From Sipunculus nudus (lineage: Eukaryota; Annelida; Sipuncula; Golfingiida; Sipunculidae), in assembly GCA_026874595.1 (NCBI GenBank), contig CM049318.1:46978456-47042455 (forward strand): 64,000 nt of DNA, written 5' to 3'. Under the pieces are notes generated by a model. It was given only the letters and a program-made list of their open reading frames with translations, was not told the DNA's origin and ran no database searches. Below are positions 20,380 through 32,747 of the stretch, piece after piece (position 1 is the first letter of the stretch; every line of letters begins with the position of its first letter). A program made the position numbers and the translations under genes.

Positions 20380-20880
20380 AAAAAACAGATCAATGTAGGC
20401 GGCGCCACCAATACCTCGATTTCAGATATGACTTATATGACAAACATTGGCATAAAATTTGGTGACGATAGCTCAAGCCATTTCTGAGATTTTAATTTTT
20501 GTATGCTTTTTTGGACAGATGACTAAGTTCAACCTCCTGTAACTTGGCCAAAAATCTGTGAAATGGAACCATTCGAAATAACTTGAGGGAAATTGTTCCA
20601 GTGTCATTTCTGTGAAATATTGGACAATTTATCTGGACAGTTTTGGAAAAGAAGATTTTTTAAGCTTTTTTAGCTTTTTTCCCTATAAAATCTAAGAAAA
20701 TGCAGTTAGAAAAAAATAAAAACAAAATCTGACAGAGTTTTTCAGATGACTGATTATTTGCAAAAAATTTGGTGATGCTAGCTCCTGCCACTTTGAGATA
20801 GCTATGGATAACGTACAGATGACGCATGATGCACAGACGCACAACCCATACAATCACATAAGCTCACAGTTTAGCTAAAA
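20380..20880 (-). repeat. Dispersed repeat family A, inverted copy
   Basis: Contains GGCGGCGCCACCAAT near 20398, ATATGACTTATATGACAAAC and GAAATATTGGACAATTT, and ends CATAAGCTCACAGTTTAGC plus AAAAAA near 20880. This is the same order as 1-446. Non-coding. Confidence 0.75.
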
Positions 20881-21013
20881 AACCATCAAAGACACATGGA
20901 AAGGGCAACATTTTAGGCCAACATATTAAACTTTTTTTGAGTTAGGTGCACCAGTCCTATGTAAGGAAGGCAGATGCCCCAAGTAAACCAGAAAAAATTA
21001 CTCTCTGCAGCTA

Positions 21014-21105
21014 CTGCACTGAGTGAACTCTTGACCTGCACCTGTCTGCACTGAGTGAACTCTTGACCTGTACCTTGCTGCACTGAATGAACTCTTGACC
21101 TGTTG
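21014..21105 (-). repeat. ~32-bp tandem repeat, three units
   Basis: CTGCACTGAGTGAACTCTTG recurs near 21014, 21046 and 21078. The reverse complement of the same unit (AAGAGTTCACTCAGTGCAG) is repeated at 37371-37625 and 60079-60270. Confidence 0.8.
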
Positions 21106-21200
21106 CATAATCTGTTGCAGTCTGCCAAAGCTATAAATAGATCCAGACTGACCTTTGGCCTGTTGCCAATTCAGAAATAGTTGGCCATCTGCCAAGCTCT

Positions 21201-21689
21201 TTATAGTAGTTTACACATACTGAAAGACTTTGGCTACTATGCTTTTTTTTCAAACTGACATACCCATAAGATTGTTTTATCAAAATGTTTAGAATAATAA
21301 AAGAGAGAGAGAGATATATATATATAGTCCTTTTGATGTTAAAGGTCCAATTATTCTACCAACAATCATTTCAGTAAACTTGAACAAAGGCCTCAGTACT
21401 AAGAATAAATTTTGTGCAGTATTACTGAAGTTGAAACAACAGTTTTTCAAAAGAAGACCATTGTAGTCCTCAGTTTAAAATAGGCTTACTAATGGCCACA
21501 AGACCAATTTCATGCAGCTTTCTTTGACTCTCCAAAAATAAATTAACCAAATCTATTCTTATAAAATTAAAAGAACCTTACCCTTAGATAATTCTTGTGA
21601 AAAATTAAATGATACACCTTGAGTTTCATCATGAACCATTTTTAAACTTAAAGCTAAAATTATGAGTTTTTTTCTGTAAATAAAAAAAA
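21201..21689. other. Unassigned A+T-rich sequence
   Basis: Short (GA)n and (TA)n runs near 21303-21325. No coding or repeat signal that I can support. Confidence 0.4.
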
Positions 21690-22614
21690 GGTTGATGTAG
21701 ATGGCACCACAAAAACCGCAATTTCAAATATGAGTCATGGGACCAACATTCGCATAAAATTTAGTGATCCTAGCTCCTGTTGATTCTGAGATTGTTACAT
21801 TAGTATGCTTAATAAGCCAAATGGCCCTTTTCATATTCCTGTAACTCCGCCAAAATTCATCGAACCCAAACCATTTGAACATACCAAAGATAGATTATTT
21901 CTGGGAACATTTCTGTGAAATAATGAACCATTTGGCTGAATGATTTTTGAGCAGATGATTTCAAAGTTTTTTATTAGCTTTTTCCCAATAAAATGTAAGT
22001 TAATCCAGGTGGCGCCACAAAACACTCAATCCCACAACATTTGATATGTAACAGATTTTTGCATAAATTTTCGGTATGCTAGCTACAGCTATTCCTAAAA
22101 ATTATGGATAAATGTACTGATGACTCCCTGTACAGAAAAGGTCAATGCAGGTGGCACCACCAATACCAATACCTCAATTTCAAATATGACTCATGTGACC
22201 AACATCTGCATAAAATTTGGTGATGATAGCTTCAGCTGTTCTGAGATTGTAATTTTAGTATGCTTTTTGGACAGATGACTAAGTTCAAATTCCTGTAACT
22301 CGGCCAAAAATCACCAAACTTGAACCATTCAAACAAACTTGAGACAGATTGTTCCAGGAATCATTTCTGTTAAATATTTGCTGAACAATTTTGAAGATGA
22401 CTTTTAAAGGTTTTAAAGCTTTCCCTATAAAATCTCGGAAAATGCAGTTAGCCAAATATAAAACAAAATCTTATAAAGTTTTTTAGATGACTAATTTTTG
22501 CATAAAATTTTGTACTGCTGGCACCTGCCATTTTTGAGATAGAATGGGTTAACGTACTTACGACTGATGACAGACGACGCCACACCATTGCATAAGCTCA
22601 CAGGTTTGCTAAAA
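21690..22614 (-). repeat. Dispersed repeat family A, two degenerate inverted copies in tandem
   Basis: Family A phrases appear twice in order: CATAAAATTTAGTGATCC near 21755 and CATAAAATTTGGTGATG near 22209. The palindrome variant GGTGGCGCCAC (22008-22018) sits between them. It ends GCATAAGCTCACAGGTTTGC plus TAAAAA near 22614. A 64-codon minus-strand frame at 21831-22025 is a by-product. Confidence 0.7.
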
Positions 22615-23090
22615 ATACAGGTGGCCCCACCAGTTTTCAGGAACTGATTAAGCTAGTCAGAAGCAGATCCAGGGGAGGGGTCCAGGGGGTCTGGACCCCC
22701 CTTTTTCATCCACTGCAATCTTTTTTTAAGGGTTTCAGACAAACTTTTACAGCCTGGACACCCCCTTTCTGACCTGGTGATTTTTTTTTTAGGTTTTCCA
22801 TTAGTCCTCCTTGGTTGAACCCCCCCCCCCCCCTTTTCCTAAATCATTTCCCTAATCCATGCATTAATAATCATGATACTGCAGGTTTGTATCAAATTTT
22901 TAATTATTCCGAGGGGTGCATGCTTATGAGGCCCATAGCTCTGAGGATATATAGGTCCCTTGACCTAATTTCAGGTTTCCAAGGAGAATTTTTATTATCC
23001 CCAAAGGATATTAACTTAAAAGCTTCTTTTAGTCAGAGGTTACAATATGTGCCTTGCTTGACATTGTTGACTTTCAGTCAGCTAAACTAA
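22615..23090 (+). repeat. Dispersed repeat family E copy
   Basis: Contains AGGAACTGATTAAGC, GTATCAAATTTTTAATTATT, CCATAGCTCTGAGGATAT and CTAATTTCAGGTTTCCAAGG as at 2650-2990 and 36180-36400. It ends CAGTCAGCTAAACTAAAAAC. A 14-base C run (22820-22833) may mark an expanded or inserted tract. Confidence 0.6.
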
Positions 23091-25849
23091 AAACTACATT
23101 AAAAATGCAACTAGTGTTTTTTATGTTTTTTGTTTTTAATTTTCTATACAATATGAGGGGGATACCCCTTCCCAAACCCAACCCATATGCTTCATACACT
23201 CTCACAATGTGCCCCCATCCCCCCCCCCCCCCCCCCCGCCCCCACTTTCGAAATAACTCGAAAGCCTATGTCCTTAATGTAAAACAGCAAAGCCAATGAA
23301 TCAGAATTTGATAGAAGACAAGTGCGGCATGTATCACTGTTGATCAGAGACCTGACTCTTGACTTATCTGCTTATAAGTCTTTTTGTGTCTACACGGGGA
23401 TAAACTTTCAGTAAAAGTGCAGTACAGGTGACCTGCCTGTAAAGACTGGCTTCCTTACTGATGATCTGTCCTTTTTTTATCCTTGCTCCCACATTGTGCT
23501 AACTTGATGATTCCATCAACATGCACAACTTTTACATGATTTTTTTTTCAATTTAAGATTCACTTTAATAAGACAACATTAGAAAAAATTAAGTAAAAGT
23601 ACAGCCAGTGTGCAGCAGGTCACCTGTATTTCACTTTTACTGATCCTTGAATCTAGATAAGATAAGAAAAGATAACATTTATAAGCCTTCAATTACAGGA
23701 ATTTGTTGTTGACTTGCCCCCACTTTATATTACATAAAAATAAATAAATACATAAAAAATAATACATAAAAATACATAAAAAACAGAGTGTATTTGATCA
23801 TGCATGTAAAACTATATGTGTAAAAATGATTGAACTGATAATTCTACTGGTAAAAAACATTATTCAAAACATTAAATATCTAGAGGTTGCGAGTTTAATA
23901 CTGTATGGCACAACAAGAGATTTTTTAAAGCAAGTTGTTCTGCAGAATGTTGCATCTAACTATAAGCATTTACTCTTATAAAAAAATATTAAAATAATAG
24001 GTCGAATGTTGTTCCCACGGTATTCCCACGTCATCGAGCAACGAAGGAAGCAGTTAGTGGCAGATACTTTTATTAGATTTCACAGTCATTGGTAACACTA
24101 ACGTTCGCTATTACTTATTAGAATGATTAAAAAAAACACGTTGGCCAAATCGGCCGTCATGGCCTCTGATCTGTCTCTGATTTGTCCAAGTCGTTATAGA
24201 GAAATACTGGTTTGCTTATAGTCTAAGCAATCTTTCCTGTATCGTGTCCTGTTATGGCATCAGTGATATTATATTAATAATAATTCATATACTACAGCCT
24301 AGGCCGGGGCCGTATACCACTCATGTGAATTCACAATGTACAGACAGAATGTGGACTCAGATTCCTCAGGCGGGAAAAACGGCTAAAGGCTATACACTGA
24401 ACAAACTGTTCCGAAACGTACAAAGGATGAAGCCTACCTTACGGGAGCGTTATCAGAGGCACAACTGTCTGTGCATCCCGGCACAGCTGCTGATAACTAG
24501 CTTCTGTTGTACGGGAGGAGTGCTGCCGCTCACAGCCTCCCCAGGCCTCAAAGTCAAAACGTGACCATCAAACTCATAACACTCGGCAGCTTAATGAAAT
24601 CACCACCATCATAAAATAGGAAATGATTTAACCGAACTAAGTGAATGAAAACATTAGATTGTCAGAGGAAACGCGGTGTCCTCTGAGATTTGCTAATTTA
24701 TATATGCAAATTAGGGTCCATGTGAGGGACTCCAGTATATGTACCCTGTAGGACAGTTACCGGTATCTCAGCGGATAATCCATATTCACATTACCTATAA
24801 ACCGTTTATAATAATGGGTCTGAACACTGGTCTTTGCTTCGTTGTACGCATTTAAATCACAGGTTCTCTACCGATACCGGTCCTTTATCTGTTTATGTGT
24901 CAACAGATTCACTGATCTAATTTTAGCCTGTGGGGATTCCTGTGCATAGGGAAGCCCTATTAGCTGATTAGGATATTCCTTTGAATCCTCCCGGTAACAG
25001 CATGGCTTCGTCGTGCGAATCACCAGCTCTGTTGAAGGTATTGATGTAAATCTTGTTTCCAGAACTAATTTCACAGAATCTAAAGTGTAGCGACCAAAGC
25101 CCAAAAAGGGCCATATTTAGGGAGATACCCCTACCTTAGGTATAACAAGCTAAATGTGGTATAATTTTAACCGTCTAACTGTTAATGTCTCACAATCAAA
25201 CATGCTGTGCAGATTTACCCACGCATAATTAGCCGTTTCAAACTTCTACCACTAGGCGGCGTGCATGTTGGCGAAGATCGCTTCAGTGTTAGAATGAGTA
25301 TTTATCTGAATTAATTAAAGTTTTTTTCATCAAACTGTTACATTTAATGATATCCTGAGTGGTTATTTACGTGAAATGACCAGTAAGAGATCGTTACTAG
25401 CGAAAAAAAGTGAAGAATTCAACCCTTGTTCATGACGCCGCTTCATGTCAGAGTTGGCATGTCAGCATCAACAAGCTTCATTTCACTGATTAAAAGCAGC
25501 CAATCCCGGTCACATCAGGAGAAAAAGTATAAATAATCGTATTCTACAAGTGTTGTCCTTCACACTAGTATATGTAAATAGGTTGCCCATTGTTATTTTT
25601 TAATTATTTTTGTATGATTTATATAGCTTAACTAGGGTTTTGTCAATCATATAATTGTGCAGGGTACCAGTCTAGTTCTGCTATATCTACAGAGATTTAA
25701 GGGCTTTTAAGTTACATTTTCACATTTCAGGTTCATTAAATTCAGGCTTTTCAATACTTATGCATATAAACACATCAGAGTTTATATGTAATGGTATATA
25801 CAGTATTTTAATTCTTATATCGTACTATATTATATTATTTTTTATTATA
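23091..25849. other. Largely unassigned, low-repeat sequence
   Basis: Includes a 19-base C run at 23219-23237. Open frames at 24244-24564 (plus) and 24868-25104 (minus) show no recognisable domain. CpG-containing sequence near 24000-24600 and 25200-25450 could be regulatory, but no element can be named. Confidence 0.35.
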
Positions 25850-25875
25850 TTGTTATTAAATATTAATGTATAATA

Positions 25876-25914
<39 letters not shown>

Positions 25915-26309
25915 TGTATATATATATATAATATGTAACTTTTATATGTCAAAAATAAAAAATAACATACAATTAATATGTACACAATATATGTCTGTAA
26001 ATCATATATATATATATTCAGCACACCTTTATGTACTTACTCAAGTGTTACATAACAAAACCAGTTTAATTTAAGAGGTGATTTATAAATATAAAAAAAA
26101 GTAAATTATTAAAAATGCACAACATATTGGCACACACACACACATGATATATGAAATTTGTAAGATAATATTAAATAATAACACACACAAAACATATGTA
26201 CACTCATGTGTATTTGGAAAATAATATTGGTTTAGCTGTATGAACCAATAATCATTTTAAAATTATTTTACAATTTGCTTAAACCATTAGAAATGTCATT
26301 AAAATTATT

Positions 26310-26373
<64 letters not shown>

Positions 26374-26627
26374 ACAAATGAGGTACAAAAGTATCTAGTA
26401 TTATTATTCTAATACAAATACTTAATAGGCCTACATATCTGAAAGTTAGCTAACATTATCACTTGTACATATGGCCATGCTTAAAAAATGAAACAATGTA
26501 TACTTAAATATTTTCTCAACAAATACGCACGTATAACTGAACATAATGGTGATTTCAGTCAAATAGCTGATATTTGAATAAAGAAAAAGATAAAATATAA
26601 TTATTATAAAGAATTATATCTCAAAAT

Positions 26628-26701
<74 letters not shown>

Positions 26702-26824
26702 TACAAAATTAAAATACTTGTATATGTGCACTGGAAAACACTTTTAATATAGCAATACATATATAATTTGAAAGCATGTTTAATTTTTCAAGTTATATAT
26801 ATATATAATATATATATATATATA

Positions 26825-26855
<31 letters not shown>

Positions 26856-27080
26856 TATATATATATATATATTTAATTAAAATATTGATACAGGTGTAAA
26901 TAAACTATGACAATAGATATAGAATTTTCCATATGATACACACACAGATTATATACCTTAAACATTTTAAAAATATTTTCAAATTCAGTTGAAATTAGTT
27001 GTATTTTAAACATAATAAAATAATGAATAAATCCTAAAATAAAAATTATATTATAACTACTTATTAAAATCATTTGAAAA
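25850..27080. repeat. A+T-rich block with several (TA)n microsatellites
   Basis: Long (TA)n tracts lie at about 25880-25911, 26312-26367, 26639-26703 and 26783-26872, with a short (CA)n near 26133-26144. Base composition is much more A+T-rich than the flanks. No gene is seen. A 66-codon minus-strand frame (26873-27073) is compositional noise. Confidence 0.85.
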
Positions 27081-27660
27081 AGTATTTGAAAATATATGTT
27101 GTTAGGGTTTGGTGTGGCAATAAGAAGTGTATGAGGGCTTTAGGCCTTTTAATATGGGTTAACTTGATGTATCATGACAGCTAGTGATAAGCTCATGAGC
27201 AGGTTACAAGTCTATGAGTGATGTCATTTGTCCTTATCTCCTATTGGTTCTCTGCTGGGTCATGCCATATTCATGAGCTGATCATGTGATAGGCAAACAC
27301 ATGCAGCCCCCATAGGAAAGTTTTGTATGTGTGTCTGATAGTGATAGTGATAAGCTGAGGAGTGAGGGTCTGTATAAGTAAAACACTACTGCCGTACCGT
27401 GACTGGTCATGGTCTGGTTGGCAGTGTGGTCTGGTTGGCATTACTGCTAAGGTTTACAATACTGCCAACCAGGCAGAACTATAGAAACCGGGCTTCAGCC
27501 TACCGCCGGTAAAACGGGTGTCGCATAATAAATTGTTTCCTGGAAAAGGCCGATACATATCATTTTCCTCAGAATTCCCGTATTTAATTTTGCTCATAGC
27601 TGGAGTTTATTATATTAGAGGAGGAGGGGTCCGGGGAACCCAGGTTCCTCATCTGAATGG
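27081..27660. other. Unassigned sequence
   Basis: Contains a small direct duplication (GGTCTGGTTGGCA near 27411 and 27430). No gene or known element is recognised. Confidence 0.35.
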
Positions 27661-27664
27661 GGGT

Positions 27665-27683
27665 GTGGGGGCGGAGCCCCCAC
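27665..27683. other. 8-bp perfect stem hairpin
   Basis: GTGGGGGC-gga-GCCCCCAC forms a tight hairpin next to GGGGTCCGGGGAACCC. This may be the 3'-terminal hairpin of a degraded mobile element; no partner end was found. Confidence 0.5.
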
Positions 27684-27797
27684 CTAAAGCTTAATTTTCC
27701 TGTTAAAATAGTAAATGGTTTCCCATTTTCGCGATAGATGCCTCTTCAATCGCAGATATAAATGAACAAAACTTTCTCCTGCTGGTATCTCGTCTTC

Positions 27798-27862
27798 ACG
27801 GCTCACTTAGTAGCGTGAAGGGCTCCTAGTCCAGAGATCGTAGGTTCGATTGGTGATTCAGG
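27798..27862 (+). repeat. tRNA-like segment, possible SINE head or tRNA pseudogene
   Basis: TTAGTAGCGTG (27808-27818) resembles a Pol III A box, and GGTTCGATT (27843-27851) matches the core of a B box. They sit within GAGATCGTAGGTTCGAT, a phrase seen in tRNA-derived SINEs. I could not fold a convincing full tRNA cloverleaf, so a functional tRNA is unlikely. Confidence 0.4.
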
Positions 27863-28146
27863 TGACTTCTGATGCTTAGTAGTTGTTTATGTTAGAAGAG
27901 TTCAGTGTAGGGACGTCTACAGGGAAAAGTAGGAGTCAAAATAGGGAATGAGAGGTGACAATTTTATTTATATGCTCCTCAATACAAGCGAAGCCCGCGT
28001 TCTATAGTGGCTCCGACCACTGTATATGATGTACATTAATTAGTACACTGGTGACCTTCTCACTACAGTTAACAGTTAAATTACCGGTTAAGTTAAAAGC
28101 TTCGCTGTGTCACTCTCTTACTTTAGACTAGTTAGTCTAAATTAGG
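27863..28146. other. Unassigned sequence
   Basis: May be the body of a SINE beginning at the tRNA-like segment, but no second copy occurs in the window to test this. Confidence 0.3.
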
Positions 28147-28707
28147 TGTTACAAAATGAGGGGGGGGGGGAGCTGTATGATTAAATAATAGTAGCATGAC
28201 TCAAAAGCAGATGTTCCCCCATGCATACACCAGTCAATAGAAACTACAAGACTGAGAGGTAATTGCAATGACCACAGGAGTTTATTAAGACAGAACTATG
28301 TAAAATACAACTAGAGATACCATGAACTAACTATGATTACATAAAATATATATACTAACCTACTGAAGACCTACAGTTGTCCACAATACTCTAGCCCTTT
28401 ATTCTTAACTTCTGTAAAACAAAAGTTAAGTCCAGACCAGAGGCTCGCCTTGATTCAGGGAGACTGGGCTTAGCACGTCTGCTAAGGTTTTCTGAAGGAA
28501 AACCCCAAGCCGAGAGAGAGGACAAGGCTGAAACAGTCACCAGGTTTACCTGGGTCATGTTTCAGTCCTGCATCACCAGCTCTGTGGTCAATCCAGAGCA
28601 GCATCTATGGCATCATTGCCAAGGGAACCTCCCCTGGTTGCCATGACGTCATAGGGTGTTCCCCCCCCCCCCCCTGGTAATACCAGGGGTAGGGCATTCA
28701 TGTAACA
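28147..28707. mobile_element. Candidate solo LTR or small element (TGTTAC...GTAACA)
   Basis: Starts TGTTACAAAATGAG, ends CATTCATGTAACA, and has short inverted termini. It contains two long homopolymers (G run 28160-28170, C run 28661-28674). The length of about 560 bp and TG...CA ends would fit a solo LTR. An exact 5-bp target duplication is not evident, so the call is tentative. Confidence 0.3.
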
Positions 28708-29794
28708 CAGGTTTTTTTAATTAGTGAGCCACTATATGGAGGGGCGGATCAATGATTTTGGAAACGGGAGGGTCACGCCCAGGAAGACTGAAAGAAAACA
28801 AAAAAAAAATCCTCTGGTTGGAGAAGGAGCGGGTGTCATGGTAGCAAAATTTGGTTTGAAACTCTACAAAAGGTTGTTTTGGCTCCTAAAGGGGGGGGGG
28901 GGGTCAGGACCCCTTTGTAAATAAGATTTCTAAAATCACAATTAAAGTGATAGAAGTGATAGATTATTTAATTTTACAACCTGTAGGCTTTACACAACAA
29001 TATGTACAAAATAAATTATAAATGTAGCCATTACAAGAGGATGTAAAGCCACTTCCATACCAGTTAATAGATCTATACCTCTTTGGTTAGTTAATAGTAT
29101 ATAGTGTGTTTTCTGTTGATTTTTCTTGATTATTTCATCACTCTCACCAGACATAAGTAGATTAACAAATACTGGTACTAGAAACATAAGGTTTGCTAAT
29201 ATTCTCAGCAATCCCTTGAGAAAAATATTTGAGTTATAGCGGTAACAAGTTTGACAATGTTTAATTGAAGTATATTGAATATGTACAAACAAATTACTTG
29301 AAATCAGATATAAGCAATCACAGTTCCAGTGATAGATTATTTACAGAATATTATTTAAAACTTGTATGCTGTAAAAAAAGGGAACCTATTTTGAACTTAT
29401 TTGACCATGCCCCGGCCTGGTGAAAAGATGACCACTTAAAATGGTCTAATTCACCCCCCCCCCCCAAGTAATTACTCTACTCAACATACTACTGTAGATT
29501 CAGAAATATTAGTTGTGATTTTATTTTCGTGGTGTTTGTGGTTCAAGGTAATCAACAAATTCATGGTTCCAATGGTAAAAAATCACAGTCAGATAACATC
29601 TTGATGGCCACTGGTGGTGGAATTCACCTATAGTTATTATTGCTGGCTGATGAGTTTTCAGTAAATGTACATAAAACTGTTTATTGCTATTTTATGAATG
29701 AAATATTTTATGAATGCTATATTATAAATGTTCTGAATTACTTTTCCTGTAAATAACTAGTAATACTGCATGTTTTATAAATAATTAGACTGGC
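28708..29794. other. Unassigned sequence
   Basis: Contains a G run at 28891-28903 and a 12-base C run at 29454-29465. A 100-codon minus-strand frame (28990-29292) is hydrophobic but has no recognisable family motif. Confidence 0.35.
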
Positions 29795-29946
29795 CCAGTC
29801 CATGAAATAGTTCTGACTTAATTGTTGCTTCTGACAGAGAAATCAAACGTTCACGCGTTGTGTCGCATTTAGTATCGGTACCGACATCTTGCGGCAACTC
29901 ATATAACTAATTTGCCACTATATGACTCTCTGATTTCATGGACTGG
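29795..29946. repeat. Short inverted-repeat element candidate
   Basis: CCAGTCCATGAAAT (29795-29808) is the exact reverse complement of ATTTCATGGACTGG (29933-29946). The 152-bp span could be a MITE-like element. No clear target duplication was found. Confidence 0.4.
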
Positions 29947-32437
29947 TAATCTTGGCCGGTTCCCGGACGGTCAGCGCCGCACATCACCACCTCGCTGAAC
30001 TAAGGTCTTTTCCAGTGATGTCAGCAGTGGTCTTTCCCAGAATCTTTTTCACAACTAACATGGTTCATTCAGTAATCGCCTATTCTGGGCTTCCAATTGG
30101 CTGCAAATATTTCCACTTAATTTGTCTTAATAATTTTAGGCCGTCGCTAAGTTGAGTTCGGCGAGACTTTATAAAACACTATAACCCTCAGCCTCAGTGT
30201 TAACGTTTATCGGACCAGCACACTTAAAAGTTGGCCTGTTTAAACATAATGTAGGCCAAACTCTGGCTCAGCCAATCAGCGCGAGATATTCAGGTGCACC
30301 ACGCGACGAGCGCAGTCAAAATGTACCGGCTGACTGAAATGATCACGATTCGCAATTTGACAGTTAACACAAGGGTTCAGACAAATGCTGCCAGCTGCTC
30401 TTGTCATCTCGGCAGAAGGAATTTTACTGGACCTGTCGGTACAACATTGTTTCGATAGTGTCTACAATATGTACTTACATTTGGCCCATGGCCCGTAATA
30501 TTCGTTCAGCAGAGATATATCATAGGACACGAAGGTTCATGAGTGGACTACCTGAACACATGATTTCAGTGCGAATGTTACGAAGCGGGTCAAGCTGGGG
30601 GACCGCTGTTGGTGTTCTCATAGCAACGATTCCACTCACATATGAGGCGTGACGGCCTGATATGCAAATACGGGGGAATCGTCAGGTCCTTAAAGAGCCT
30701 TGATATGCAAATATCAGCGATTCACCCTACGGACTTTACAGGGCTTTAGTGATAGGAGCTGGCACTGAGTTAAGTCTATTGGTACATGAAATCATGTTTT
30801 ATTTTAAGCATTTTATTAGTAAATGCAAATACTAAAGCCCAGGCAGGGCTAATAAATAATATGTTGTCCAATACATTATTTTCCCCTTATATCACAAAAA
30901 TACTGCCCCTTGAAAAGATGATTAATGTTCACAATAAAACAATATCAAACATTACTGTAAACTGAAAATATTTCTCATGTTACCAATTTCAACATTTCAG
31001 GTGAAATATTTAAAATACCACATTTCTATTCTACAAAGTGATGGTTCTGACACTACAAGAAAAAATAAACATGTTGTTAGGTATGTAAGCTCAGTTACCG
31101 AGGTGAGTCATTTTATTGCCTTGAAAGACAAGGGTCATGTAAACTCATTTCCATAACCCGTTACGCGAATGTGAAAACACCTATTCCGAATATTGCAACA
31201 GCAGTTGCGTGCATAAAAGTGGGCCAGTTATAAGACCTTCTGTCTCCTGAATATTGCCAATTGTTGTATATAACCATGAGCCACAAGTAAGCATCATGGA
31301 TTATACTAGTATTCTAATTATGCCCCGCAAATTTTCAGATGAATAAAATTCCTATCAAGTCGGCCCATTAATTTGACTACTGTTTTTCTTTAAAACTCCT
31401 CATAGTTGGCAAGTTGAATGCCATCTTGACACATAACCCCTTCAACAAACTGCAGGCTCTACATATGATTACTGTCATTGACTTGATTTGAAAATGTTGT
31501 GGATGGTCTCCCTTCATTTTTCTACTGATGTGAGGTTTTACATTTTCTGTGAGCGTGGTATAATGGGTGTGAAAACGGGTGTGATAACCAAGAGCTGATG
31601 AATCACCTGGCACAGTCCGTCAAGGCTGATTAATTCCATTTTTATAGGCGTGGTCCGTGGTCCAGGGAGGCATGTTAGCACAACACTGACCCAATTGACC
31701 CCAGAACAGACGCACCATGTTATAAGCATCTCAGTCATCCCGCTGGTGTATTACCTACAGGTGTATATGTTCTTGTCTTCCTTATGTAAATGTGGATATT
31801 AATAAACCATGAATTGCTGACATTTTCTTTCTGTAGCCACAAATTTAAATACATATATAACAATAATAATTTGATATATATTTCATATGTAACAATTTAT
31901 GGTAGTTATAGGTTTCAAGACCATGAATAAACCTTCAATTTGACAATTTTATGTATTTTTGAGCAAAATTAATACAATTTTATCCTTTTTCTAATCATTG
32001 AACAAAACAAACTTTATAAAGTGACACAGATTTTCCAATTCATAATTCAGAGTGTCCCTGTGCTGTAAATCTTCATTTGACAGCAGTGACGTGGGTGCAG
32101 CATGTGACAAAGTGACAAGTCAACATTTTCTCTCATTTCCTCAATCCTCCCATGCCAACTTTATTTGTATTTCTTATTCTGGTGAAATTATATAGTCAGT
32201 TGTAATCGATAATGCTCATGTCAACTTTATTTGATGGAAAAAGAAAATACAATGTATTTCTCTTCTGGTAAATGGGATCTAAACATCACTAGTAACTCCA
32301 ACTTTTGACAATTTCTCTCTTTTCTTAAACATTTTTCTTATCTGTGCTTTCTTTATAAGTTTCGTCAAGGCCATGCATTGGTCATTTATTCTTTTTCATT
32401 GCTTCATTGCTCTAGGGCTCTGTTTGAACCCTTACAA
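29947..32437. other. Low-repeat sequence with CpG-containing stretch
   Basis: 29820-30660 is richer in CpG than its surroundings and includes two ATGCAAAT octamers (30662-30669 and 30705-30712), which match the POU-factor consensus. Frames at 29952-30155 and 30401-30652 have no recognisable domain. A promoter or enhancer is possible but not demonstrable here. From about 30760 on the sequence is unremarkable. Confidence 0.35.
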
Positions 32438-32449
32438 TGGAAAACAAGG

Positions 32450-32461
32450 GACCCATGGGTC
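32450..32461. repeat. GACCCATGGGTC palindrome (repeat-terminal motif, inverted)
   Basis: Preceded by AAAACAAGG, the complement of CCTTGTTTT that follows the same palindrome at 39587-39598 and 44753-44764. It probably marks the end of a dispersed repeat. Confidence 0.5.
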
Positions 32462-32747
32462 ACTCTGCTCAAGTTGACCTTGACGTTAAAAATCTAAAAT
32501 AATATCAAATGGAGATAAAGTCTGAGAGGAACAGGTAATATAGGCCATTGATGGTTTATATGATCAAAGATATTGTTGAAAATAATATTTTGTGATCTGA
32601 CCATATGTTTCCTAATGTTGAAACTGAAGCATGTAGGCAGTATGTGAATATAACATCTATACTGTTACCATGCTCATTGGTTAGCTTTCTGATAAGCTGT
32701 TGACAATTCAGCAGTTTACACATCTGTTCAGTTAGATCCTATTGTTA

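Noticed and set aside
24244-24564. 106-codon gene
   Set aside because: Open by chance length; no domain or exon boundaries I could support.
28990-29292. 100-codon hydrophobic minus-strand protein
   Set aside because: Hydrophobicity follows from A+T-rich codons; no family motif recognised.
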